A stretch of DNA of 64,000 bases from Gemmatimonadota bacterium (GTDB taxonomy: Bacteria; Gemmatimonadota; Gemmatimonadetes; Gemmatimonadales; GWC2-71-9): the NCBI GenBank assembly GCA_003222195.1, contig QHVB01000030.1, positions 186,001 to 250,000 of the forward strand, read 5' to 3'. The position numbers and the translations under genes were made by a program. Below are positions 41,483 to 49,817 of the stretch, piece after piece (positions within the stretch are counted from its first letter, which is position 1; the number at the start of each line of letters is the position of its first letter). Under the pieces are notes generated by a model that was not told the DNA's origin, did not search any database, and saw only the letters and a list, made by a program, of their open reading frames with translations.

Positions 41483-44070
41483 GAGAGACGACCGGAATGC
41501 CCATACTTTCCCCGATCTGCGCCGCACTCGTCGCCGTCTTCCTGCAGTTAGCGGACTCCGTCCCGCCCAAACCCGCGGCCCCACCCGGCGCGTGGCGCAA
41601 CCTGATCGGCGCGTACGTCGCCGACCGCGACACCCTCTACGTCTACGAGAACAGCGGCACGCTGCTTGTTCTGGTGGACTCGACAGTGCCCGCCAGGCTT
41701 GCGCAGCGGTCGGAGTCAGTCTTCACGGCTCCCGTGGAAAGCCCGCTGGGCGGCTCGATCGTGTTCCGCAAAAACGCGGTCTTCGCGGAGCGCCGTGCCT
41801 GGCATCGCCTTCAGCTCGGGTCCGCCGGCCAACTGCGGCTCGAGCCCGTCCGTCCGGTCGCGGAGCTGCTGCAGGTCGACCGCGCGCTGACGCCACCCGC
41901 CGAAAGCGGCGCGTTCCTCGTCCCCGACCTCGTCGAGCCGGCGGCGCTCGATTCGAGCATCCATCTCGACATCCGCTACGCGACAACCAACAACTTCCTG
42001 AGCAGTGTGTTCTACTCGTCGCCTCACGCGTTCCTGCAGCGTCCCGCCGCGGTGGCGCTGGTGCAGGCCGCGCGTACGCTGCGGCCGCTTGGCTATGGCC
42101 TCCTGATCCACGATGCCTACCGGCCGTGGTACGTGACGAAGGTCTTCTGGGACGCAACGCCGGCCGCTTCGCGCTGGCTCGTGGCGGATCCCGCCAAGGG
42201 CTCCAAGCACAACCGCGGCGCGGCGGTCGACATCACGCTGTACGACCTAAAGACCGGGGCGCCCGTCGAGATGCCTTCCACGTATGACGAAGCAACGCCG
42301 CGCGCCCACGCCGACTTCCCAGGCGGGACGTCATTGCAACGCTGGCACCGTGCGCTGCTGCGTCGCGTGCTCGAGAGACAAGCCTTCACCGTAAATCCGA
42401 GCGAGTGGTGGCACTTCGACTTCCGGGATTGGGCGCGGTACCCGATTCTGAACACGACATTCGAAGCGCTGCTGCTCCGCCCCGCGTCCCAGGACACGAC
42501 GCGTTACACCCACGCCGACACGTTGCGCGGCTCGAATGGCCCGGCGCGCGCCTGGTGGGACGTACAGTTCTACGATCTGCACACGCGCGTGAACCCGCGC
42601 GATTCCAGCATCAGCGGATGGAACGGCATCACCTATCGCGTGCTGCAGCCCTCACAGAGGATGCAAATCGATCTTCAGGTGCCGCTCGAGGTTGACAGCA
42701 TGGTCCAGGACCGCCGCAAGGTCACTTACCGACGCGACGGCAACGCCTTCTTCGTCACTCTGGCGGCGCGGCAGCGCCCGGGTGAGACCGGGACGATCAC
42801 GGTCTGGTATCACGGCAAGCCGCACGTGGGACGGCGATTGCCCTGGGATGGCGGGTTCACGTTCCCCACCGACAGCGTGGGCCGCCAGTGGATCGCCACC
42901 GCCAATGAAGGGCTCGGGGCCAGCGTGTGGTGGCCCAACAAGGACTATCTAGCCGACGAGCCCGACAGCCAGCGCATCGCAATCACCGTGCCCGATCCCT
43001 TGATCGACGTGTCGAACGGGCGGCTGCGCAGCACGACCAAAAACCGCGACGGGACGACGACGTACGAATGGTTCGTGACGAGCCCGATCAACAACTATGA
43101 CGTCACGATCAACGCCGGTCAGTACACGCACTTCAGTGACACCCTCGATGGCGAAGCGGGACGGCTGTCACTCGACTTCTGGCCGCTCGACTACCATGCC
43201 GACACGGCGCGCCGGCAGTTTCAGCAGGCGATCCCGCTGCTCCGGTGCTTCGAGCACTGGTTCGGTCCGTATCCCTGGTACGCCGACGGCTATAAGCTCG
43301 TCGAGACGCCGCACCTCGGCATGGAGCATCAGAGTGCTGTCGCCTACGGGAATCATTACCTCAATGGCTATCTGGGCCGCGACTTGTCCGGAACGGGCCT
43401 CGGCCTCCAGTGGGACTTCATCATCGTCCACGAGAGCGCCCACGAGTGGTGGGGCAACAACATCTCGGCGCAAGATCACGCCGACATGTGGCTGCACGAG
43501 AGCTTCGCGAATTACGCCGAGGGGATCTACACCGAGTGCCGCCTGGGGAAGATGGCCGGCGCGGCCTACATGATCGGCGCGCGCGGCGGCGTGCGCAACG
43601 ACCGGCCCGTCGTGCCCACGTTCGGTGTGAACGCGCAGGGCTCGGGCGACATGTATCCCAAGGGTGGGAACATGTTGCACACGATTCGTGCGATCGTCGA
43701 CGATGACGCCAAGTGGCGCGACATCTTGCGCGGTTTGAACAAGACCTTCTATCACCAGACGGTCACCGGCAAGCAGGTCGAGGATTACATCAGCCACGAG
43801 GCCGGGATCGATCTCAGCAAGCTGTTCGCGCAGTACCTCAGCACCACCAAGATCCCGGTATTCGAGTTCCGCGTGCAGGGCAGCACGCTCTCCTATCACT
43901 GGGCGAACGTCGTCCCGGGATTCGACATGCCGGTCCGCGTGCAGCTTCCGGGAATGGGGACCCGGCTGTTGCGCCCCACCGAAGCGTGGCAGACCCTGGA
44001 AGCTTCACCGCGCGCGGCCGAGCTGAGCGTCGACGAGAATTTCTATGTGACGGCGTCGCAGGCGCCGTGA
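41479..44070 (+). CDS. Fusion of D-Ala-D-Ala dipeptidase (VanX, M15D) and M1 aminopeptidase
   Basis: This 863-residue exported protein joins two peptidase families. After a signal peptide (the ATG at 41497 gives MPILSPICAALVAVFLQL) comes a beta-rich region at residues 35-120 resembling the DUF3471-type domain. The VanX-like M15D domain is at about 125-330: DIRYATTNNFL, IHDAYRPW, the zinc motif SKHNRGAAVDI near residue 242 and catalytic EWWHFDF near 309. The M1 domain covers about 360-863: GMEHQ (in place of GxMEN), HESAHEWWGNN with a downstream HESFANYAE glutamate 18 residues on (HExxHx18E), and the tyrosine motif YPKGGNMLHTIR. Both active sites look complete. A cell-wall peptide recycling or processing role is inferred. 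Confidence 0.92.
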   Translation: MRETTGMPILSPICAALVAVFLQLADSVPPKPAAPPGAWRNLIGAYVADRDTLYVYENSGTLLVLVDSTVPARLAQRSESVFTAPVESPLGGSIVFRKNAVFAERRAWHRLQLGSAGQLRLEPVRPVAELLQVDRALTPPAESGAFLVPDLVEPAALDSSIHLDIRYATTNNFLSSVFYSSPHAFLQRPAAVALVQAARTLRPLGYGLLIHDAYRPWYVTKVFWDATPAASRWLVADPAKGSKHNRGAAVDITLYDLKTGAPVEMPSTYDEATPRAHADFPGGTSLQRWHRALLRRVLERQAFTVNPSEWWHFDFRDWARYPILNTTFEALLLRPASQDTTRYTHADTLRGSNGPARAWWDVQFYDLHTRVNPRDSSISGWNGITYRVLQPSQRMQIDLQVPLEVDSMVQDRRKVTYRRDGNAFFVTLAARQRPGETGTITVWYHGKPHVGRRLPWDGGFTFPTDSVGRQWIATANEGLGASVWWPNKDYLADEPDSQRIAITVPDPLIDVSNGRLRSTTKNRDGTTTYEWFVTSPINNYDVTINAGQYTHFSDTLDGEAGRLSLDFWPLDYHADTARRQFQQAIPLLRCFEHWFGPYPWYADGYKLVETPHLGMEHQSAVAYGNHYLNGYLGRDLSGTGLGLQWDFIIVHESAHEWWGNNISAQDHADMWLHESFANYAEGIYTECRLGKMAGAAYMIGARGGVRNDRPVVPTFGVNAQGSGDMYPKGGNMLHTIRAIVDDDAKWRDILRGLNKTFYHQTVTGKQVEDYISHEAGIDLSKLFAQYLSTTKIPVFEFRVQGSTLSYHWANVVPGFDMPVRVQLPGMGTRLLRPTEAWQTLEASPRAAELSVDENFYVTASQAP

Positions 44071-44549
44071 GACTGGGCGTCGTCTCGGATACGCACGGCA
44101 TGCTGCGGCCGCAGGTATTCGAGATCTTCAAGGAAGTCGATCACATCCTGCATGGCGGGGACGTAGGGCGCGAGGATCTCCTCATCGAGCTGCGCGCGCT
44201 CGCGCCCGTAACGGCGGTGTACGGCAACAGCGACGGCTTCGATCTCCGGGCCAAGCTTCCCCAGGTTGCCGAGCTCGAGTTGGATGGCTTCGCCGTCGTC
44301 GTCACGCACGGCGATCAGTTCGGCCGTCCCAACGCCGCGAAGCTGCACGAGGCGTTTCCCGACGCCGAGATCATCATTTATGGCCATTCTCACCGCCCGC
44401 TACTCGAGCTCATCGATAAAACCGTCACCGTCATGAATCCGGGCGGGGCGGGAGCCCCGCGGTTCGGGATTCCGCCGAGTGTCGGAATTCTGGAGCTCGA
44501 GCCGGGGATACCGCCGCGGGGACGGATTGTACCGCTCCGCAGCGACTGA
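44067..44549 (+). CDS. YfcE/MJ0936-type metallophosphoesterase
   Basis: This small calcineurin-like phosphodiesterase has 160 residues. The metal-binding motifs are all present: LGVVSDTHGML, ILHGGDVGRED, AVYGNSDGFD, VVTHGDQFG and IIYGHSHRPLLE. Such enzymes hydrolyse phosphodiester model substrates, but the natural substrate is not known. The GTG start overlaps the peptidase stop (GTGA). The end overlaps the start of the DUF922 lipoprotein. Confidence 0.93.
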   Translation: MRLGVVSDTHGMLRPQVFEIFKEVDHILHGGDVGREDLLIELRALAPVTAVYGNSDGFDLRAKLPQVAELELDGFAVVVTHGDQFGRPNAAKLHEAFPDAEIIIYGHSHRPLLELIDKTVTVMNPGGAGAPRFGIPPSVGILELEPGIPPRGRIVPLRSD

Positions 44550-45180
44550 GCACGTCGTTGTGCTCTTGCTCGTGGCGGCTCTGGGGTGCACCAGTCATGC
44601 GGCCCCTCCTCCCGCTCGGGCCCCCGCCCCAAGTCCCGCGCGGCGCGGCTCGCCGGCCGCCGCAGCGTCGAGTGCGCTGGACGACGTGGTACAGAGCGAT
44701 CTGGTCGCAGACCAGGCGTTCCCGTGGTCCGCAGGGCGGCCGCTCGCCTGGCGCGACTTCCAGGGGTCTCCGCCCTCGGAGGGCTCGGAGGGCGCGAAAA
44801 TCTCGTACACGCTGTACTCAGGCTGGAAATGCAGAGGTGAAGTGTTCGAGTTTCGGGTGATCGTCGGATTCCGGCCGCGGCAGTCCTGGGTCAAGGCGAT
44901 GGTCCTGAACGACAGCACGCAACGCCGGACCATCCTGGGTCACGAACAGACGCATTTCGATCTGGCGGAGGTGCACGCCCGCCGGATGCGGCGGGCATTC
45001 GGGGATTTGGTCCGCCCCTGCGCCAGGACCGATGCGGACCTGAGCGCCGTTGCGCAGCGGCTCGCCCTGGAGGAGAAGGCCGAGCAGCGCCGCTACGATA
45101 CCGAGACGAACCATGGGCTCCTGGCGGACCACCAGGCGGCGTGGAGCCGGGACGTCACGCGGCGACTCGGCGGTTCGTAG
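44527..45180 (+). CDS. DUF922-family lipoprotein, predicted metalloprotease-like
   Basis: The TTG start at 44527 gives MYRSAATEHVVVLLLVAALGC, a lipoprotein signal with lipobox AALGC, and 217 residues. The body has the DUF922 features: PLAWRDFQGSPP, an IGH-like HEQTHFDLAEVHARRMR (HExxH) and an ENxTxH-like end. HExxH suggests a zinc-dependent peptidase, but activity of this family is unproven. It overlaps the phosphodiesterase gene. A proline- and alanine-rich stretch after the lipobox probably spans the periplasm. Confidence 0.85.
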   Translation: MYRSAATEHVVVLLLVAALGCTSHAAPPPARAPAPSPARRGSPAAAASSALDDVVQSDLVADQAFPWSAGRPLAWRDFQGSPPSEGSEGAKISYTLYSGWKCRGEVFEFRVIVGFRPRQSWVKAMVLNDSTQRRTILGHEQTHFDLAEVHARRMRRAFGDLVRPCARTDADLSAVAQRLALEEKAEQRRYDTETNHGLLADHQAAWSRDVTRRLGGS

Positions 45181-45249
45181 GCCCATCTGGCGCGGAACGG
45201 AAAATGGCTGGATCGTGTCTAATGTACGGCTCCCCCTCGAGGTGACACC

Positions 45250-46623
45250 ATGCGTTCGCTTCGACTTGCCTCGCTAGCAACGTTGCGCGCGTTCCGTCCC
45301 ACTCGGCGGCAACTGATCGGGATCGGTGTGGCCATTCTCGTGCCAAGCGCTTGGCTGCTGGCGCGAGGTCCCGCAGGTCCGGATAATTCCCTCGTCGCGC
45401 GCGTCAAGCGCGGTCCGTTTGCCGTCACCGTGACCACCTCCGGCGAGCTGCGGGCGCGGCAGTTCGTCCAAATCACCGCACCCGCCGGCGCGCAGCAAGC
45501 CGGCGCGTGGCAGATGAAGATCCAGTCCATCGTGCCGGAAGGGACGATCGTAAAACAGGGTGACGTGGTCGCGGAACTCGACCGCTCGACCCTGGCGAAC
45601 AAGTTCGACGAGGTGCGCCTCGCTCTCCAGAAAGCGGAGGCGCAGTACGAGCAGGCGATGCTCGACTCCACGCTGACGCTCTCAACGGCGCGCGAGAACA
45701 TTCGCACGATGGAGTTGGCGCTCGAGGAGAAACGCCTCGCCAAGGAGCAGGCGGTGTACGAGGCGCCCACGGTACGTCGCCAGGCGGAGATCGATTACGA
45801 GCGAGCCGAGCGCGCCCTGACGCAGGCGCGGTCCGACTACCAGACGAAGACCGAACAGGCCAAAGCCAAGATGCGCGAGGTCGGTGCCGATCTCCAGCGG
45901 CAGCGCAATCTGCTGAAGGTCGTGCAGGACGTGATGACGGGGTTCACGATCCGCGCGCCGGCGCCCGGGATGGTGATCTACGTGAAGGAATGGAACGGCC
46001 GCAAGCGCACGGCCGGCTCGCAGGTGAACGCTTGGGAGCCGGGTGTGGCCACGCTACCGGACCTCACGCAAATGGAATCTGTCACCTACGTCAACGAGAT
46101 CGACGTGCGCAAGCTTGCCGTCGGCCAGCCCGTGACGCTCACGCTCGATGCCGATCCTACCAAGCACCTCACCGGAACCGTGGCGAGTGTCGCGAACGTC
46201 GGTGAACAGCGGCCCAACGCTGACGCGAAGGTTTTCGAGGTGAAGGTGACGGTCCAGGGCTCGGACACGACGCTGCGTCCCGGGATGACGACCGGGAATG
46301 CGATCGAGACCCTCAAGCTCAACGTGGCGCTATACGTGCCGCTCGAAGCGGTGAGCAGCGCGGGCGGCATCCCGTTCGTGTATCACCAGGACGGTGGACG
46401 CATCGTGAAACAGGAAGTGATCACCGGGCCGATGAACGACGACGAGGTGGTGATCATTCGCGGCCTCGAGGAGAACGACCGGGTGCTGCTGACGCCTCCA
46501 CCGGATCACGACCGAATCGCGCTGACGCGTCTCCCGGCGTCTGTGCGCGACAGCCTGCCGGTGGCAGGCGGTGACACCGCACCCCGGGGAGGCAACGTCG
46601 CAGTTCCACCGCCAGTGCGGTGA
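45250..46623 (+). CDS. HlyD/RND-type periplasmic adaptor (membrane fusion protein)
   Basis: The 457-residue adaptor has one N-terminal transmembrane segment (LIGIGVAILVPSAWLLARG), then a lipoyl-type biotinyl domain (VPEGTIVKQGDVVAELD), a long coiled coil (residues 115-225, KAEAQYEQAMLDSTLTLS and following), and a beta-barrel/MP region (TLDADPTKHLTGTVASVANVG). It would link an inner-membrane permease to TolC. The downstream permease and TolC-like gene complete a tripartite export set. The stop overlaps the permease start. Confidence 0.93.
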   Translation: MRSLRLASLATLRAFRPTRRQLIGIGVAILVPSAWLLARGPAGPDNSLVARVKRGPFAVTVTTSGELRARQFVQITAPAGAQQAGAWQMKIQSIVPEGTIVKQGDVVAELDRSTLANKFDEVRLALQKAEAQYEQAMLDSTLTLSTARENIRTMELALEEKRLAKEQAVYEAPTVRRQAEIDYERAERALTQARSDYQTKTEQAKAKMREVGADLQRQRNLLKVVQDVMTGFTIRAPAPGMVIYVKEWNGRKRTAGSQVNAWEPGVATLPDLTQMESVTYVNEIDVRKLAVGQPVTLTLDADPTKHLTGTVASVANVGEQRPNADAKVFEVKVTVQGSDTTLRPGMTTGNAIETLKLNVALYVPLEAVSSAGGIPFVYHQDGGRIVKQEVITGPMNDDEVVIIRGLEENDRVLLTPPPDHDRIALTRLPASVRDSLPVAGGDTAPRGGNVAVPPPVR

Positions 46624-48002
46624 ACCTCGCCGAGCTGCGCCGCCAGTTCATCGCGCACCTTGGATTCAGCATGCGCACGGCTGTCGACGCCGTGCAGCAC
46701 AACAAGCTGCGGGCTTCGCTCACCTCGCTGGGCATCCTGTTCGGCGTCGCATCCGTCATTGCGATGCTCGCGATCGGGAAGGGCGCGGAGCGTGAGATCC
46801 TCGAGCAGATGCGCCTGCTCGGCTCGAACAACGTGATGATCACGCCGGTCGTGGAGCAGCACGAGGGCCCCGCCGACGACCAACCCGACAAGAAGGTGAC
46901 GAAGTTCTCGCCCGGCCTCACCTACGCGGACGCCCAGGCCATCGCGCACGTGGTTCCTGGCGTGGAGGTGACGAGCGCGGAGGTCGTCCTCAATACGTCG
47001 CTCACTCGGGAGGGCCTGCGTCGCTCGGGGAAATTGGTGGGTGTGGATACCACGTACTTCCGCCTCACGAACCTGGCGCTTGCCGCCGGGACGACGTTCA
47101 CCCCGCTGGAGGTGGAGCGCGGGCTCCCCGTCGCGATCATCGGCCACGGCGTCCGCACGCGCTTCTTCACGACCGAGGATCCCATCGGCCGGCCCCTCAA
47201 GGTCGGCGAGAGCTGGGTCACCGTCGTCGGCGTGCTCCAGGATCGTCGCCTTACGCAGCAAACCGCGCAGCGCCTGGGCATCCGCGACGCCAACATGGAC
47301 GTGTACGTCCCGGTGCGCACCGTGCTCATCCGGTTCCGGAACCGTGCGCAGCTCACGCAGCGCGATATCGAACAGGCAGCCCGGGAGGTCACCGTCACCA
47401 CCAACGACGCGCCGACGGAGTCCGAGCAGCAACGTGAGGAGCGCACCAACCGCAACCAGCTCGACCGGATCATCGTGCGCGTCACCGAATCGCGCTACGT
47501 GCCGTCGGTCGCCGACGTACTGCAACGCATGCTGGCCCGCCGGCACAACACGGTCGTGGACTTCGAGATCACCGTGCCGGAGCTGCTGCTCCGCCAGGAG
47601 CAGCGCACCAAGACAATCTTCAACGTCGTGCTCGGCGCGATCGCCTCCATTTCGCTCGTGGTGGGCGGCATCGGGATCATGAACATCATGCTCGCGTCGG
47701 TCCTGGAGCGGATCCGGGAGATCGGGGTGCGCCGCGCCATGGGCGCCACCCAGAAGGACATCCTCTTTCAGTTCCTGAGCGAAGCGGTGCTGATCAGCGT
47801 GGCCGGCGGCGTGGCCGGTATTCTCGTCGGCGTCGGCCTGTCGATGGGCATCGAGCGGTTCGCGGGAATCACCACGATCGTGTCATCCCTGTCCGTGTTC
47901 GTCGCCTTCGGCGTGTCGTTCACCGTGGGCCTCGCGTTCGGGATCGTGCCCGCCTACCGCGCCGCGCGACAGGATCCAGTCGTCTGCCTCCGCTACGAGT
48001 GA
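46620..48002 (+). CDS. MacB/FtsX-type ABC export permease without ATPase domain
   Basis: This 460-residue permease has the MacB_PCD periplasmic domain at residues 30-280, bounded by TM1 (SLTSLGILFGVASVIAMLAIG), and three C-terminal FtsX-type helices (FNVVLGAIASISLVVGGIGIMNIMLASV, EAVLISVAGGVAGILVGVGLS, FVAFGVSFTVGLAFGIVPAY). The motif ERIREIGVRRAMGATQKDI is the usual coupling region. Canonical MacB carries its ATPase in the same chain; here it is absent and no separate ATP-binding gene for this system is next to it. Start and neighbour overlap by 4 bp. Confidence 0.92.
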   Translation: MNLAELRRQFIAHLGFSMRTAVDAVQHNKLRASLTSLGILFGVASVIAMLAIGKGAEREILEQMRLLGSNNVMITPVVEQHEGPADDQPDKKVTKFSPGLTYADAQAIAHVVPGVEVTSAEVVLNTSLTREGLRRSGKLVGVDTTYFRLTNLALAAGTTFTPLEVERGLPVAIIGHGVRTRFFTTEDPIGRPLKVGESWVTVVGVLQDRRLTQQTAQRLGIRDANMDVYVPVRTVLIRFRNRAQLTQRDIEQAAREVTVTTNDAPTESEQQREERTNRNQLDRIIVRVTESRYVPSVADVLQRMLARRHNTVVDFEITVPELLLRQEQRTKTIFNVVLGAIASISLVVGGIGIMNIMLASVLERIREIGVRRAMGATQKDILFQFLSEAVLISVAGGVAGILVGVGLSMGIERFAGITTIVSSLSVFVAFGVSFTVGLAFGIVPAYRAARQDPVVCLRYE

Positions 48003-48006
48003 TCTC

Positions 48007-49488
48007 ATGAACAACCGCGTGTGCATCCTGGCCCTCGCCTTGGGCGCGTTCGTGTCACCCACGCTCGTAGCCCAGACGGCGCCTCCGGATTCCTCCCCGG
48101 CGATCACGCTGTCGGAAGCCATCGCGCTGGCGCAGCAGCGCGGGCACCAGGCCCGCGCCGCGCGGGCGGCACGTGAGTCGGGGCGCTACCGCCACCGTGC
48201 GTACCGCTCGGGGCTGCTGCCGCAGTTGTCCCTCGGAGGAACGGTGCCGTCGTACAACAAGTCGATCATTCCGGTGCTCCGGGATGACGGCAGTACCGAG
48301 TTCGTGCCCCAGCAGCAGACCGACGCCAGCGTAACGGTCACCCTCGCTCAGAAAATCCCGGTTACGGGCGGCGACCTGTTTGTGTCCTCATCGCTGGCTC
48401 GGCTCAGGGTGAGCGGCCCGGCAGCCTACCAATCGTGGTCTTCGACGCCGGTATCGGTGGGATTGCGGCAGGACATCTTCCGTCCGAACACCGCCGCATG
48501 GGACGGTCAGGAGGACGCGGTGCGCGCCGAGCTGGACGAACGAGGGTACCTCGAGGCGATGGAGGACGTGGCTCTGCAAACGACGACGCTGTTCTTCGAT
48601 GTGTACGCCGCCCGCGTCGCGCTCGCGAACGCCGTGACCAATGCCGCGGTGAACGACACGTTGTACCGCCTGAACACGGGACGATTCGACGTCGGCAAGA
48701 TCGGGGAGAACGACCTGCTGCAGAGCGAGCTGGCCTTGCTCCGCTCCCGCACCGCCCTCGAGTCGGCGCGGCTGGAGCACGAACGCGCGACCGATGCCCT
48801 GCGCCTCGCGCTCGATCTCCCCGCCGGGACGCCGCTCGAGGTCGCGGTGACAGGGGAGGTCCCGGAGTTCGAGGCCGACACGGCGCGGGCGGTGGCCGAA
48901 GCGCTGAAGAATCGGGCCGCGGTGTCGGCCGTTGCGCTCGATGACGTACAGGCCCGCCGGAGCGTCGCGGAGGCGCGCCTTCGCACCGGCGCCGGCGCCA
49001 CGGTGCAGGCCAGCTACGGATTCAATGCCACCGCGCCGGAGGCCACCCTCGCCTATCAGAATCTCCTCGAGGCTCGGCGCTTCTCACTCTCGGTGCAGGT
49101 TCCCCTGTGGCAGTGGGGCGCGCATCACGAAGGGGTGCGGGCGGCCGAGGCCGACCGCGAGCGCGTCACCAACCTCTCGGACGCTACGCTCGCCCAGGTT
49201 GCGCACGACGCTCGTTTCGCCGCGCTCGCACTCGCACAGGCCCGCCGCACCGCGCTGCTCGTGGCGAAGGCGGACAGCGTCGCCGCCAAGCGGTTCGAAG
49301 TGGCGTACAATCGGTACGTTATCGGCCGCATTACGATCGACAACCTGTACATCGCCCAGGCCGAGAAGGACCAGGCGCTGGTCGAATACGTCCGGGGGCT
49401 GCGCGGATACTGGACGGCGCTCTATCGCCTGCGCGGTGCCACGCTGTTCGATTTCGCTGCGGGACGGCCGATTCGGGGGGGATCGTGA
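48007..49488 (+). CDS. TolC-family outer-membrane efflux protein
   Basis: This 493-residue exporter channel starts with a signal peptide (MNNRVCILALALGAFVSPTLVAQ). The two-fold TolC repeat is visible as long helices with beta strands (ITLSEAIALAQQRGHQARAA near residue 35, DIGENDLLQSELALLRSRTALE near 235, VPLWQWGAHHEGVRAAEADR near 365). It ends in a helical region (FEVAYNRYVIGRITIDNLYIAQ). It is the outer-membrane partner of the adaptor and permease, 4 bp after the permease stop. Confidence 0.93.
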   Translation: MNNRVCILALALGAFVSPTLVAQTAPPDSSPAITLSEAIALAQQRGHQARAARAARESGRYRHRAYRSGLLPQLSLGGTVPSYNKSIIPVLRDDGSTEFVPQQQTDASVTVTLAQKIPVTGGDLFVSSSLARLRVSGPAAYQSWSSTPVSVGLRQDIFRPNTAAWDGQEDAVRAELDERGYLEAMEDVALQTTTLFFDVYAARVALANAVTNAAVNDTLYRLNTGRFDVGKIGENDLLQSELALLRSRTALESARLEHERATDALRLALDLPAGTPLEVAVTGEVPEFEADTARAVAEALKNRAAVSAVALDDVQARRSVAEARLRTGAGATVQASYGFNATAPEATLAYQNLLEARRFSLSVQVPLWQWGAHHEGVRAAEADRERVTNLSDATLAQVAHDARFAALALAQARRTALLVAKADSVAAKRFEVAYNRYVIGRITIDNLYIAQAEKDQALVEYVRGLRGYWTALYRLRGATLFDFAAGRPIRGGS

Positions 49489-49817
49489 ATCTTCGGCTTG
49501 ACCGGTCACGTACGTCGTCTTAGTTTGCTCGAAGTAGCCCCCGAATTACGCACGAAAGGGTCTCGGACTGAAATGATTCGTCAATCCACCGTTACGCCGA
49601 TGCTGCGCCGCATCTGGGGAGGGCCGGGCATGCTCTGCCGGTTCGCGCCCATTGTCGACGCGCGTGGGCGTATTGCGTCCGGCATCGCCGGCGCCGGTGG
49701 AGGTGGAGGAGCACCCTAGAAGTCGATCGGATCTAGTTCGCGCCGTGATCCGGCCTTCCGGGTGCTTCATGGGACCTGGGAGGCCGTTCTGTTACACACG
49801 ATTCGAGGATCACGGAC
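49489..49817. other. 329-bp region between the TolC gene and the ABC exporter
   Basis: This is the largest gap in the window. Apart from the doubtful 48-residue peptide, no gene, tRNA or clear hairpin is seen. It probably holds the promoter of the ABC exporter and the terminator of the HlyD-FtsX-TolC set, but no clear -35/-10 pair could be fixed. Confidence 0.5.
49573..49719 (+). CDS. Possible 48-residue peptide
   Basis: A short ATG frame (MIRQSTVTPMLRRIWGGPG and a glycine-rich end) sits 99 bp before the ABC exporter. Whether it is translated is doubtful: the best ribosome-site match (GAAAGG) is about 14 bases upstream and no homologue is recognised. Its GGGGGAP tail and location are compatible with an exported peptide substrate, which is a guess. 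Confidence 0.25.
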   Translation: MIRQSTVTPMLRRIWGGPGMLCRFAPIVDARGRIASGIAGAGGGGGAP

